From Acheta domesticus (taxonomy: Eukaryota; Arthropoda; Insecta; Orthoptera; Gryllidae), in NCBI GenBank assembly GCA_031308135.1, contig JAHLJT010000631.1, positions 155,389,276 through 155,453,275 of the forward strand: a stretch of DNA of 64,000 bases. Direction: 5' to 3'. The notes beneath the pieces are model-generated. The model was not told where the DNA came from, did not search any database, and saw only the letters and a list, made by a program, of their open reading frames with translations. Shown here piece after piece: positions 9,315 through 18,913 of this stretch; within the stretch, counting starts at the first letter, position 1, and each line of letters starts with the position of its first letter. The translations under genes and the position numbers were made by a program.

Positions 9315-11921
9315 TTGTTATCTCTTACTTTTAATTGTTTAATTAATTGTTTGCTATTTTCTTGTACTAGACAACTGAGGATGATGGCTAAGCCATCGAA
9401 AGCTGCTTTTGTAATAAACAACATTGTTGGCAATGACAACACCGGTGATCATTCAATTTTAAATGCCAACGACATTTCACCACTAAACCAATATTCTAAA
9501 GCTAGTCAAGCTCATTTGGTGAACCTTTGGTACAAGCTATCTCTGAAATTCTCTAAGTACGAACTCAACATCTGGTTCCTCTCCGAGTGTCTGCACAAGA
9601 AAGTAACACCAAAATTTATCAATATACGGACAAGTTCTACATCTACTGCCTCAAAACGTGCCATCCAATCAGCAAAAACCGTGTGGTTAAAATCCGAAAT
9701 GAAGCGCTGGTGCGCTTCTCGTGACGAAACTGCACTACAAAAATACTGGCTACAACAGGAACTCACGTTTCGCCTACATCCTCTACAGTGGGCGGCCGTT
9801 GAAGATACAGTGCGAGGACGAGTTTTCACCATCATCTCCAAGAAAAAAGATGTACAGAAAGGTAAGTTGAGCCGCCTCATCTGCCACTCAAGCACAAATT
9901 TACCACCTACCTACCAAGCTCCGAATGCAACCCAAATTCAAATCATGCCTCACCAGTTTCACCCTCGTGTCTGCAATCTTTCCTCCACTCCTCTATCTAA
10001 TCAGGACATTTCTCTTCTTAATAAGGGCCACAAATACTGCCCTCCCACATCTCTTAATAGCTTCCATAAAAAGCAGTTATGTGTCAAAGCAGACTCTAAT
10101 AGCAACATTTCTGTCGAGACCAAACATAACATAGCTCACACTATTACAAATCACACAGAATCTATCACAGGAGACAGAATCCAAGATTTTCACCACGCAA
10201 AACAACTTGCCACAAAACTAACAGAAGAAGACCTAATCATATCTAAAGCAGACAAAGGCAACACAATAGTGATTCTTGACAAAAAAGACTACGACGACAA
10301 AATCTATGACTTTCTGAACGACAACAAGATCGAACAACTTCCCAATGACCCCACCAAGAAATATCTTAGCCATCTTAGGCAAGAACTTAATCATTCACAA
10401 GCTCTGTTCTCATATCCCAGACAATACATACCATCTAACCCTTCTCCTCCAAGACTCTATGGTCTTCCTAAATTGCATAAACAAAATACACCCATCAGAC
10501 CCGTAGTCTCTTACACAAATACTGTAACTCACAAACTCGCCCAGAAATTAAACAGCCTCTTTCACAAACATATTCAATTCAAACCTTCTCACACCGTAAA
10601 AAACAGTCTAGATCTTGTGCAAAAAATTCAACAGATTCCCATTCCACCCTATGCAAAACTGGTTTCATTTGATGTAAAGAATCTTTTTCCTAGTACCCCG
10701 ACTTCAGATTGCAAATTACTTCTGCGCAATTTACTAGACAAGTCGGCATGCCCCATACCGGTTCGTGATGAATTTCAAAATCTCTTCAACCTATGCATGG
10801 ATCAAAATTACTTCACTTTTGACAACAAATTTTACAAACAAACTTCAGGACTTCCTATGGGCTCACCTCTCTCTCCTCTTCTTGCAGATATTTTTATGGA
10901 TTCTTTGGAACAGACCATCTTCCTTTCAAATCATCCACTTCTCAGAAATATTACATATTGGCACCGTTACGTAGATGACATCCTTGTTCTCTGGACCGGT
11001 ACAACTAGGCAAATTGATCTGTTTACTGACTACCTCAACAACCTACATCCCAATATACAGTTCACCACAGAACTACAGAACGAAGACAAATCTATCAATT
11101 TCTTAGACCTGAATATCAGTATATCGGGAAACAAACATACTTTCAATATTTTCAGAAAATCAACACACACAGACACTGTCATCCACAACTCTTCACAACA
11201 TCCTATTCAACACAAACACGCCGCCTTCCACCACATGATACACAGATTACTAAGCCTGCCTCTGACACAATCTCATTTTCTGGAAGAACTTAACACTATA
11301 CAACATATTGCTAGATCAAACGGCTACGACACAGAACTCATCAACAACATACTACGCCGCAAAACACACAAACAGAAACTGAAAATGTACACTTCACTCT
11401 CTACAGTAGCACAAACACCAGATAAGTACACTTGCTTACCTTATTTTGGCAACCTTTCAGAAAAAGTCGCACACAATATACGCAAAGCCGGTATCAAAGT
11501 TTCTTTCAAATCACAAAACTCACTCAGAAAAATGCTATCCTCTAAAACACACACAGATCTTTTAGAAAAAAGCGGCGTCTACTCATTACATTGCCACGAC
11601 TGCGAAGCCAAATACATTGGTCAAACAGGCAGAACTTTCAACACAAGAATAAAAGAACACATACACGCTTGGAAACACAACTCCTGTAAATCTCACTTTG
11701 CCAATCACCTCCTTCAGACAGGCCACACGTTCGATCCACATACAGATATTCATATACTGGAAATAGAAAATCATTATCACACTAGATTAACTTTAGAAAA
11801 CCTCCACATCCATTTAAATGACAACCTTCTGAATGAAAATATAAACCATAATCTCTCCCCTCTACTGAAATTATTATTAGACACCACCCTCACACCGCAC
11901 TCCTCCGGGGCGGCGCAATAG
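9315..11921 (+). CDS. Penelope-like reverse transcriptase with GIY-YIG endonuclease
   Basis: This 868-codon frame has no interruption. RT motifs include FDVKNLFPS, SGLPMGSPLSPLLADIF and YVDDIL (residues about 552-555, catalytic Asp pair intact). The C-terminal endonuclease has SGVY (about 753-756) and CHDCEAKYIGQTGR (about 760-773), the GIY and YIG halves. It would nick the target and copy the element RNA from the nick. The first ATG is at 9315, but the paired ATGs at 9381 and 9384 (residues 23-24) fit better, because the first 22 residues overlap the noncoding pseudo-LTR and ribozyme-like motif. The length is usual for Penelope proteins. Intactness and near-identical flanking repeats suggest a young, possibly active copy. 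Confidence 0.93.
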   Translation: MLSLTFNCLINCLLFSCTRQLRMMAKPSKAAFVINNIVGNDNTGDHSILNANDISPLNQYSKASQAHLVNLWYKLSLKFSKYELNIWFLSECLHKKVTPKFINIRTSSTSTASKRAIQSAKTVWLKSEMKRWCASRDETALQKYWLQQELTFRLHPLQWAAVEDTVRGRVFTIISKKKDVQKGKLSRLICHSSTNLPPTYQAPNATQIQIMPHQFHPRVCNLSSTPLSNQDISLLNKGHKYCPPTSLNSFHKKQLCVKADSNSNISVETKHNIAHTITNHTESITGDRIQDFHHAKQLATKLTEEDLIISKADKGNTIVILDKKDYDDKIYDFLNDNKIEQLPNDPTKKYLSHLRQELNHSQALFSYPRQYIPSNPSPPRLYGLPKLHKQNTPIRPVVSYTNTVTHKLAQKLNSLFHKHIQFKPSHTVKNSLDLVQKIQQIPIPPYAKLVSFDVKNLFPSTPTSDCKLLLRNLLDKSACPIPVRDEFQNLFNLCMDQNYFTFDNKFYKQTSGLPMGSPLSPLLADIFMDSLEQTIFLSNHPLLRNITYWHRYVDDILVLWTGTTRQIDLFTDYLNNLHPNIQFTTELQNEDKSINFLDLNISISGNKHTFNIFRKSTHTDTVIHNSSQHPIQHKHAAFHHMIHRLLSLPLTQSHFLEELNTIQHIARSNGYDTELINNILRRKTHKQKLKMYTSLSTVAQTPDKYTCLPYFGNLSEKVAHNIRKAGIKVSFKSQNSLRKMLSSKTHTDLLEKSGVYSLHCHDCEAKYIGQTGRTFNTRIKEHIHAWKHNSCKSHFANHLLQTGHTFDPHTDIHILEIENHYHTRLTLENLHIHLNDNLLNENINHNLSPLLKLLLDTTLTPHSSGAAQ
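9371..9414 (+). ncRNA. Hammerhead-ribozyme-like motif upstream of the Penelope-like ORF
   Basis: A possible minimal type I hammerhead: ACAA, CTGAGGA (core CUGANGA), a six-base-pair helix GATGGC-TAA-GCCATC, then GAAA, a very short AAGC/GCTT helix and TTGT that pairs with the leading ACAA. One extra T lies between the core and helix II. Small-helix hammerheads are known in Penelope-like elements, which supports the reading. The extra base leaves activity uncertain. Confidence 0.48.
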
Positions 11922-12385
11922 ACAGGACACCGCACCCAGGCCATTAACCCTCCTCTCCTCCACCACCCCGCAGCCCGGTTCTTAAGCCGCTTGGCCCTCC
12001 CAAACCCGCGTAGTCGTTTCGTGGCTTCCAGACAGCAGGTAAGGAACGGCTCAACTTACATTTCATGTTTCTGTTACAAAAATGTTTTTTCTCAAGTTCT
12101 ATTCAATTTCATCCACTTTCTTGCGTAGATTTAAATTTCTGTTATATAAAAAATTTCTTTTCCTTTTGTTTTCATTTCACATAATGTTAGTTCTGTTTTT
12201 TAAATTACTAGTAATCCGCCATTCCTAATATTAATCTCTTGTTTATTGTTATCTCTTACTTTTAATTGTTTAATTAATTGTTTGCTATTTTCTTGTACTA
12301 GACAACTGAGGATGATGGCTAAGCCATCGAAAGCTGCTTTTGTAATAAACAACATTGTTGGCAATGACAACACCGGTGATCATTC
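11447..12385 (+). repeat. Right pseudo-LTR of the Penelope-like element
   Basis: Direct repeat of 8517-9454 (see there). It includes the last 475 bases of the ORF, the 3' region and a further ribozyme-like motif, and ends at the target duplication. Confidence 0.88.
12302..12344 (+). ncRNA. Hammerhead-ribozyme-like motif near the 3' end of the Penelope-like element
   Basis: Identical to the motif at 9371-9414. Two copies in the same orientation flanking the ORF would allow a unit-length RNA to be released if they are active. Confidence 0.45.
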
Positions 12386-12386
12386 A

Positions 12387-12397
12387 AGAAAAAGTGC
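12387..12397. repeat. Right target-site duplication of the Penelope-like element
   Basis: Exact repeat of 7400-7410 (AGAAAAAGTGC). Gypsy gag continues beyond it on the minus strand. Confidence 0.85.
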
Positions 12398-12588
12398 TGC
12401 TTCAACCTCGCTTAATACGTGCTCCAGCTTTCCTTCTCCGGGTCGAACTTGGGAAAACACGGTGCTGATCTGGCTGGCCGCTGCATCTGTTGCGCTTGCA
12501 TCGTTTTCAGAATTTCCACCAACTCCCTGTGCTGCATCTGCTGTTGTTGCTGTTGATATTCCAGAAATTTTTTACAAAATTCCTCCAT
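12398..12588 (-). pseudogene. Gypsy gag N-terminus, upstream half of the split gene
   Basis: The frame starts with ATG at 12588-12586, some 30 bases inside the 5' LTR. It begins MEEFCKKF, followed by a Gln-rich stretch (YQQQQQQMQ) and FPKFDPEKESWSTY, a block typical of Mag/K02A2.6-like gag. A TAA stop at 12414-12412 follows that block. The Penelope-like insertion then separates it from the rest of gag at 7399. Confidence 0.8.
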
Positions 12589-12595
12589 GTCTTGC

Positions 12596-12619
12596 TTTAC
12601 CCTCGTCGCCAGTTAGAAC
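12596..12619 (-). other. Primer-binding region of the gypsy element
   Basis: On the minus strand the bases next to the 5' LTR read GTTCTAACTGGCGACGAGGG. The TGGCGACGAGG core is of the kind seen in many invertebrate gypsy elements and is in the right position for the tRNA primer. The cognate tRNA was not determined. Confidence 0.65.
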
Positions 12620-13215
12620 TGTTATGTACTGGGAAATGCAGGGCAGAGAAATAACAGTTCAGATTACACAATTTATTTCCGTTGTCCAGAGAATAACCAA
12701 ATACAAGCCAGGGGTAACAGATATGCCAGTAGAAGTCCGAAACACGTAGCCAGTCAAACCAATATACCAGAAGATGTACCAATACGAAGCCAGTCCAGCC
12801 GAAAGTCCAGAAGGATAACCACTCGCTCACCACTGACGTCTTCAAAGCACCTCCGTCACGACAACACTGATCACTAGCGCGGGCTCACTCCCCAAACACC
12901 AACTGACCGCTCCGAGCCGGTTTCCCCCTTTTATAGTAGCGGAGCCGGAGTGACGAGTCTGGATCTTCCCGCCTTTTCCGGCGGGAACGGCGGTGTCGCC
13001 TCCGCTGACCGCTGGCCCGTAACGCCTCGGCGCGGCCGGTCGCCGTCCGACCTGCCCCTGGTGGCGATCCCGGGAAGCAGGCATTCCTCCCCTGGCAGGC
13101 GGCGCGTTCGGGGCTCCGCTCCTCGGACCACACACAGTGGGCCGCAACCCACTCCCGGGGCCACAGTGGGCCTGCTAGGCCCGCCTTGGCGGGCATAAAT
13201 GGTGTGTATACAGCA
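12620..13215 (-). repeat. Gypsy 5' LTR
   Basis: 596 bases, matching 2466-3061 except for seven single-base differences, mostly transitions. As the upstream LTR in element orientation it would hold the promoter. Confidence 0.93.
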
Positions 13216-13220
13216 GATAC
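13216..13220. repeat. Right target-site duplication of the gypsy element (GATAC)
   Basis: Same five bases as 2461-2465, directly after the LTR end. Confidence 0.85.
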
Positions 13221-13646
13221 ATACGTTTAAATGCTAAGTTTGTGACGTTAAATAAATAAATAGATGTGTTTATTTTTTGACTTTTCAATGAGCCATATGC
13301 CTCAAGTTTAAATGAACTAAAACAGAAAGTATTCTAAATACCCTGGGAAACGATGTAATATTTAGAGCGGCGCTATTGCCGAGTAGCCACCACGGCCGGC
13401 GATTCCCGGCCTTCCTATGTGACGTCATGGAACACGTCGGCAGGCCTTGTATTCCAGGCGGTGTTGGTCAAACCCGGGACTTGCGTTGGCACCTATTCTA
13501 CGTATGCGCTACTGGGATGTCCCATGGCCGGCTTCTCGAATTTTCCTGAGTTTCTCACATTTGTATTGGCTGATTTGGGGCGTCCTTTCTCGTTCACAAA
13601 CTATATTATCGTTTGCAGTTGTTACAGGCTCTAAAACCATAGTTTA
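13221..13646. other. Unassigned flank between gypsy and the mariner relic
   Basis: It begins AT-rich with TAAATAAATAAATAG and a GT/T-rich run that may once have been the 3' flank of the ORF at 2027-2317. From about 13370 it becomes GC-richer and may be the decayed 5' part of the mariner element. No coding sequence can be assigned. Confidence 0.35.
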
Positions 13647-14280
13647 CGTGCCAACTTCGCAAACGACATGTTGTTGAAGGATGATGAATACTTTTTGGAT
13701 CATGTCGTCTTCAGGGATGAATCGATCTTTCACCTTAGTGGCCATGTGAACACTAATAATGTGCGGATCTGGGGCTCAGAAAATCCTCACGCGATGGTAC
13801 AAGTGCCACGAGACTCTCCTAAATTGAATGTTTTCTTGTGCCGTATCTTGGCGGAAAGTTTATGGGCCTTTCTCTTTTATGGTGAAACGACTGTAACTGA
13901 TACCTTGTATCTTGATTCTCTACAGCTATGGATCTTCCCTCAGTTGGGAGATGATGAACCAGAGAACATCATTTTTCAGCAACATGGTGCGTCGGTTCAC
14001 TGGCATAACAAGGTATGCGATTGATTGAACGTCACTGTACTCGACCGCTGGATTGGCCGCAAGGAGCCTAACGGCAGAGCTTGTTTTCCATGGCCTCCAC
14101 GGTCACCCGATCTGGGGCTGTGTGATTTCTACCTTAGGGGGTTTATGTGGGGGATTGTGTCGTGTATATGTTGTTTATGTGGAGGATCGTGTATATCGTG
14201 TATATACCAGCTGACCTTCCCGCATTAAGAAACAAGATTGAAGCAGCTGTTGCAACAATTACTCCAGAGACACTGACTGT
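13647..14280 (+). pseudogene. Mariner-family transposase relic
   Basis: Cut-and-paste DNA transposase of the mariner DD34D-type group. The reading starts near RANFANDMLLKDDEYFL, then VFRDES (first catalytic Asp), HLSGHVNTNNVRIWG and NIIFQQHGASVHWH. In that last block the second catalytic Asp (usual FQQDGA) is His. WPPRSPDLGLCDF (third Asp) follows. There is an in-frame TGA at 14022-14024 and a frameshift in a small tandem duplication near 14150-14200 before the C-terminal VYIPADLPALRNKI part. The N-terminal DNA-binding domain is missing or unrecognisable. It is not functional. Confidence 0.85.
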
Positions 14281-14776
14281 TACGTCCCAATTTAAAACTA
14301 TTTATTGCATTTTTTATTTCCTTGCACCCAGGGGACTCTTGTAGCACAATTCTTTATACTCAATTATTTGAACAACCAGTGCAGTGTGTTGAAAACTGTA
14401 TGTGAGTGAAATCGGTCGGAGTGGCGTCGTACGGAGGAATGCAGTCCTCGCCTCGCCGCATCCCTGCTAGAACACCCTCCGCGCGTTCCGCCCCCGTTGG
14501 GGTGGCGACCCCGAGGGTGTTATTCGAGGCGCATTTTTTTTGGCAACTTCCTGTCCGAGTCCCTCCGGCTCCAAGGGCATGCGTGCGCGCTGAGTGCGTG
14601 CACAAGCTTCGCCATCTCCTCAACAGCGCTAGCCCTCAGGCACACGCAAATTGACACTAGCGCCCCTGTGTGCCACGAAAGGACAACATTTCGACCGACC
14701 AGTCTTTCAAAAACTTTTCATCCGACGAGAACAAGGAGTCTTGTGGCAACCTCCGCAGAGGCCAGACGTATTTTGG
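14281..14776. other. GC-richer stretch without recognised gene
   Basis: Open frames of about 80-116 codons exist on both strands at 14.36-14.85 kb, but they overlap each other and show no family motif. The region borders an imperfect tandem repeat and is probably non-coding repeat DNA. Confidence 0.35.
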
Positions 14777-14918
14777 TATGCGGTGCAAAATCTGTTTTGC
14801 CTACCGCAATCTGTTGCAAGAAGCGGCTCTCTAGCATTTACTTATAATATGCGGTGCAACGCCTAGTTGCCTACTGCAATCTGCTGGAAGACGCTGCTCT
14901 GCACAACACTTTAATTTG
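14777..14918 (+). repeat. Two-unit imperfect tandem repeat, 71-bp period
   Basis: TATGCGGTGCAA starts each unit, at 14777 and at 14848. The units share the order CTGTTTTGCCTACCGCAATC / CTAGTTGCCTACTGCAATC with scattered substitutions. Confidence 0.7.
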
Positions 14919-15880
14919 TGGTCGCAATTCAGCGCCATCCCCGTCAACAATCTCCTGCTGCAGCAACATCTCTCGGCCGACATCTGCTGCAAGAAACACC
15001 CACCAGAGCTCCAACGCATAAGTGACCGGTTACTTATTTCAAACTTCTTTCTGATGCATCAGAATTCTACTTGAGTGCACTCTTTTAATCTATTTAAATT
15101 TAACGCAAGAAAAGACTTTAATTTTTGGCAACTTCTGACTTCAAGATTACTGTTTTTCAATCACATTCGTTAATTTCCTTTTCATTACTTTTTTCACATT
15201 AATTTTTTTATCTTACTGTTTTTTTAATATTTTTTGTTTGTTTACTAACTTTTCAACTCAGTTTTTTTAGTAATTAAATATTTGTTATTTTTTATTACAG
15301 CCAATGTTGTTCTTTTTTTCCCTATCATTTTCCATCCATCTATGCAATACCGTACAGCTCAATTAATTTTATGTGTTATGTATATCATTTAATTTACAGT
15401 CTGCTGGTCCTCCAAATATATAAATATAAAGCTATCAGAGATTTCTCCATATTCTACTTTTCTTTTTTATACTGCCAAATCCCATTTTGCAGACGATACA
15501 CGTAACACTGACCAACTGGGAAGAACTCGCTAAGAAGTCTTGACGTGTGACGAAGGGTACTCACATTGAACTCTTGTAGGATTTTATGTAAAACTGTTTG
15601 AGTTGCTCTTTCTTTTAATGCATCATTCACAGCTGTAAGTTTAATGTAATAAGCACTATAAAGCCTTAAAGCCCTCTATTCATTATGAAACACACTGTAT
15701 GTCCTCTTGCATATAACGTTCTTTTTTGCTGTCAAAGAGCTCTCTATAGCATTCTATTACCGATTTATTAATTTCTGCTCTTGAAATGAGCTTTGCCTTA
15801 TTTATGTGAACTAATATATGATGCTTGTGTGTATTTCTTTCTTTCTTTCTTTCCCGTATACATACGTATATACGAAGTAT
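14919..15880. other. AT-rich DNA without recognised gene
   Basis: Long T- and A-runs and stops in all frames. No exon, RNA gene or clear repeat border was seen, apart from a TTTC microsatellite at about 15833-15855. Confidence 0.4.
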
Positions 15881-16890
15881 AGGGAAAGTTATGTAATGCT
15901 GCCGGAAATCGATTTCGTGATTTCAACCCAAGTACACGTTATGAGGTCCCCTGATACAGAAAAAGTGGTTTTTATTTCAAAAAACGTCCATCCGCCTGTC
16001 CGGTGTCTGTGAACATTACTAGCGCCTAAACCATGCGTAGAATTTTTTGAAATTGAAGAAACCCCGGTCCACCTGGCCTGAGTCGAAGTTCTTCGATTTT
16101 CAAAAACATTCATTAAATTTTTTGGGTACTTTATATGAAGTTTCCACTGATGTTTGAAAAAATTTTGTTTCCAAAATGTTTGAAAAAACGAAAGAACAGA
16201 GCAATGGGGCGTTTATGTCATATTTTAGGGTTCATTTAGCACTATCCCTATCTGAAGATTAAAGACAAACATTTCAGTCGTTTTTGAAAAAATCTGGTTT
16301 TTGTTATTTTTTTAAAATTGCACATATTACAAGCAATATTGCGCGAAATCTACTAAATGTTTGAAAAAGTGTACATGACCTTAATAAAAGAACTCACCAT
16401 GGAGAACACAATTCATTTGAAGTTAAAATCTCTATCTGCTATTTGTAGTTGAAAGAACACGCGCAAAAACTTCATTTGCAATTTTCGAAAATTCAGAGTT
16501 ATCAGTGAAAATCAGACCTATTGAACCTCTATAAGTGTATATTACTCTATTTTTAAAATATTTCTTAACGTTTAGAGCCAGTTTTGAGAAAATTTTGAAA
16601 ATGTCATATAAAGTTTCTTGAAAACTCAACCGTTTCCTGTAAAAACTAGTTCAAAATTCCGCATTTTCAGAAACGTTCAAATGCTATTTTCTGAAAAATG
16701 GATCAAATTTTTTCCTTCGAACTTTAAGGACGTATAGTGCTAATTATACTCTTTACTATGACGTAAAGTTCATTTTGGGGTATTTTTTGTTTTTCAAAAA
16801 TTACATAAATGTATTTTTTAAAGATCTCTAATATGCACATTTCTAGCAATTTGCAAACAGTATTGTATTTGTTAGTTAAAGTGATTCAAA
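15880..16890. repeat. Copy of the dispersed AT-rich repeat (family with GACGGACA core)
   Basis: The part at 15975-16150 holds the landmarks of this window's commonest repeat: a GTCCGTCTGTGAAC-like core, an AGCGCCTAAACC-like box, a degenerate CGAATTTGAAAC box and TACTTTATATGAAG. The part at 16370-16870 is alike 30.2-30.8 kb (TTCATTTTGGGGTATTTTTT and ATGCACATTTC boxes). No coding capacity. Confidence 0.6.
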
Positions 16891-16899
16891 TGATTGATT

Positions 16900-17000
16900 A
16901 GATTAGATTTATTTAAACTGCAATTGGGCATAACCCGGTGGCAGCTAATTACAAAAACATAAATATGCACAGTCTCTCAGTAACATAGAACACTAATACC

Positions 17001-17032
<32 letters not shown>

Positions 17033-17340
17033 CAATAAGAATAAGGTAATATAACTAGCAAATTATATACTAATTGTAGTAATAATAATGGTAAAATAAT
17101 AAAAATAATGGTAAAATAATGATAATAATATAAAAACTTACTGATTCATAAAACATTAAAATACATTAAGAGAGAAAACACACACACACACACTGCACTA
17201 GAATCACACTGCACTTCACTTCACTAAGACCTGAAAACATTCCCTTCTTTATTTCTCTGCTATACACTGCACTACACCTCACTCCACAATAGAACACTTA
17301 TGCATCGCTATATAACCCACTATTCTCCCTCATGTACTTA
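16900..17340 (-). repeat. 3' UTR and AT-rich tail of the jockey/CR1-type LINE
   Basis: This region follows the LINE stop codon on the minus strand. It contains AAT/ATA simple repeats at about 17000-17040 and a short CA run. Such tails are usual at LINE 3' ends. Confidence 0.5.
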
Positions 17341-18764
17341 ATAATACCCTAAATTAATTTCCTAAACTGTTGAACACTTGAGGAAAGGGTTCAAAGGTCT
17401 TTGCAGACAATCTATTCCATTCCGTAATCGTTCGATTTGTAAAAGAAAATTTCCCGACATCCGTTCTCTGCTGTCTTAAATTTATTTTGTGCCTGTGATC
17501 CACTCTACTGATGTATGTAGGAATACATAGCTGCCGATTAATTTCTTTCCAAGCTGGATGACCATTATAAGCTTTATACAAGGCGCAGTCTTGCTACTGA
17601 TCGCCTGTTTTTGAGTGAATCCCACCCTGCAGTTTTCTTGTCCCTGAAAGTAAATTTAGCTGCCCTATGCTGAATCCTTTCCAAGTGTTTACACTGCATA
17701 GTCTTGTGTTTGTTTCATATTCCAGTATTGGACGAACAAGAGATAAATAAGCAATTTCCCTCGCGTTTGCCGTACTCCTTTTTAGGATGCGCATTACAAA
17801 GTGAAGAGATCTCCAGACTTTCCCTACAACAAAATCTATGTGTTTTTTCCAACTTAATTTACTATCGAAATGAATTCCTAGGTACTTGCACGTGGAAACT
17901 CTCGGAATAATGTCATTATATAAACGGTAATGTGTTTCACTGTAATTATGCCCCTGCCAAAAGTGATGGATTTACTTTTAGAGCTATTTATGGACATTCC
18001 ATTATTTTCCGCCCAGTAATATAACGCATCAAGATCCCGTTGTAGTATTTCTTCATCTCTTTTCCAATTAATACTACGATATATTTTGCAATCGTCTGCA
18101 AATAGCCGAACATTTCAGGTTAATTGCCCCGGCAGTTCATTGACAAAAGCTAGAAATAGAAGGGGTCCAATGACACTCCCCTGCGGTATTCCTGACGTAA
18201 CGCTTGCCCTGGAAGATAACTCTTCCCAATTCGGACTTTCTGTTTCCTATCTCGCAGAAACTCGCTAATCCACGCCACCACCCTGGGATCTATGCCTGAA
18301 TTCATTAATTTCTGTACAAGCCGATCGTGTGGAACGACATCAAATGCTTTCGCAAAATCTATAACTACTGCGTATACTCTCCCGCCCGCGTCAATTTCAT
18401 CTGCTAGATCCTGAAATAGCGTGACTACCTGACTTTCGTATTAATAACCACTCCTGAACCCATGTTGCCCATCGTAGAGCCATTTTTTAATTTCCCATTC
18501 TTTCTTAATGTAACTCCCAACTAGATGCTCCATAAGCTTGCACACCACTGACGTAAGACTTACCGGCCTACAATTGCATAATTTAGTTTTGTCACCACTT
18601 TTAAAATTTGGTACGACAAAGGCTAATTTCCAATCTTCAGGTACTTTTGAATTATTCAGAGACACGTGAAAAATTCTAATTAGGTACGGTAATATTGCCT
18701 TTCCTGCTAGTTTAATTAAATCCGTAGAAATGTCGTCTGGACCCCTTGACTTACCATTTTTCAT
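17341..18764 (-). pseudogene. LINE reverse transcriptase (jockey/CR1-type), decayed
   Basis: The RT that copies LINE RNA at a nicked target. Recognisable pieces on the minus strand are NGKSRGPDDISTDL and PEDWKLAFVVPNF, HGFRSGY near 18445, FADD at 18102-18091 and the following RSIN...QRDLDALYYW region. The C-terminal VRPILEYET, CALYKAYNGHPAWKEI and VGKFSFTNRTITEWNRLSA blocks run to the stop near 17355. At least four frame changes or stops separate them (near 18430, 18290, 18130 and 17590). The order and spacing are normal. It cannot be translated as one protein. Confidence 0.85.
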
Positions 18765-18913
18765 AGACTTTACTTTATTCCATAGAACGTTTACTTCAAT
18801 ATTAAACTGATTCGCAACCGAAGGCCCTTGAATAAATGGATGGTCCGTACTATTATTGAAAACCGAACTAAAATACTTATTAAATGCATCTGCTTTTGCC
18901 CGATTGTCAGTAA

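Larger units (their letters stand above)
8517..9454 (+). repeat. Left pseudo-LTR of the Penelope-like element
   Basis: A 938-base direct repeat of 11447-12385. I found one substitution (in the ORF C-terminus) and one single-base length difference in a T-run, so the copies are almost identical. It contains a truncated ORF end, the 3' region and the ribozyme-like motif that precedes the full ORF. Confidence 0.88.
7411..12386 (+). mobile_element. Penelope-like retroelement with inverted and tandem partial copies
   Basis: Three parts make up the insertion. 7411-8516 is an inverted partial copy (ORF C-terminus, 3' region, ribozyme-like motif and ORF start, read on the minus strand). 8517-9454 is a head-to-tail partial copy carrying the ORF C-terminus and 3' region. 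9315-12386 is a full-length copy. The direct repeats 8517-9454 and 11447-12385 correspond to the pseudo-LTRs described for Penelope elements. The whole is flanked by an 11-base duplication of gypsy gag. This mixture of tandem and inverted copies is characteristic of the superfamily and reflects its target-primed insertion. Confidence 0.92.
2466..13215 (-). mobile_element. Ty3/gypsy LTR retrotransposon with nested Penelope-like element
   Basis: This is a complete LTR-to-LTR insertion read on the minus strand, so the 5' LTR is the right-hand copy. It has two 596-bp LTRs, a 5-bp GATAC target duplication, a primer-binding region inside the 5' LTR, and gag, protease, reverse transcriptase, RNase H and integrase remains. 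A polypurine tract abuts the 3' LTR. There is no envelope-like gene between integrase and the 3' LTR. The integrase core resembles the K02A2.6-like/Mag group. Coding capacity is broken by several frameshifts, a stop codon in gag and a changed RT catalytic motif. A separate Penelope-like element occupies 7411-12386. Without that insert the gypsy element would be about 5.8 kb, a normal size. Confidence 0.93.

Noticed and set aside
14360..14866. Overlapping ORFs of 71-116 codons
   Set aside because: All are in a GC-rich patch, on both strands, without motif or splice support.
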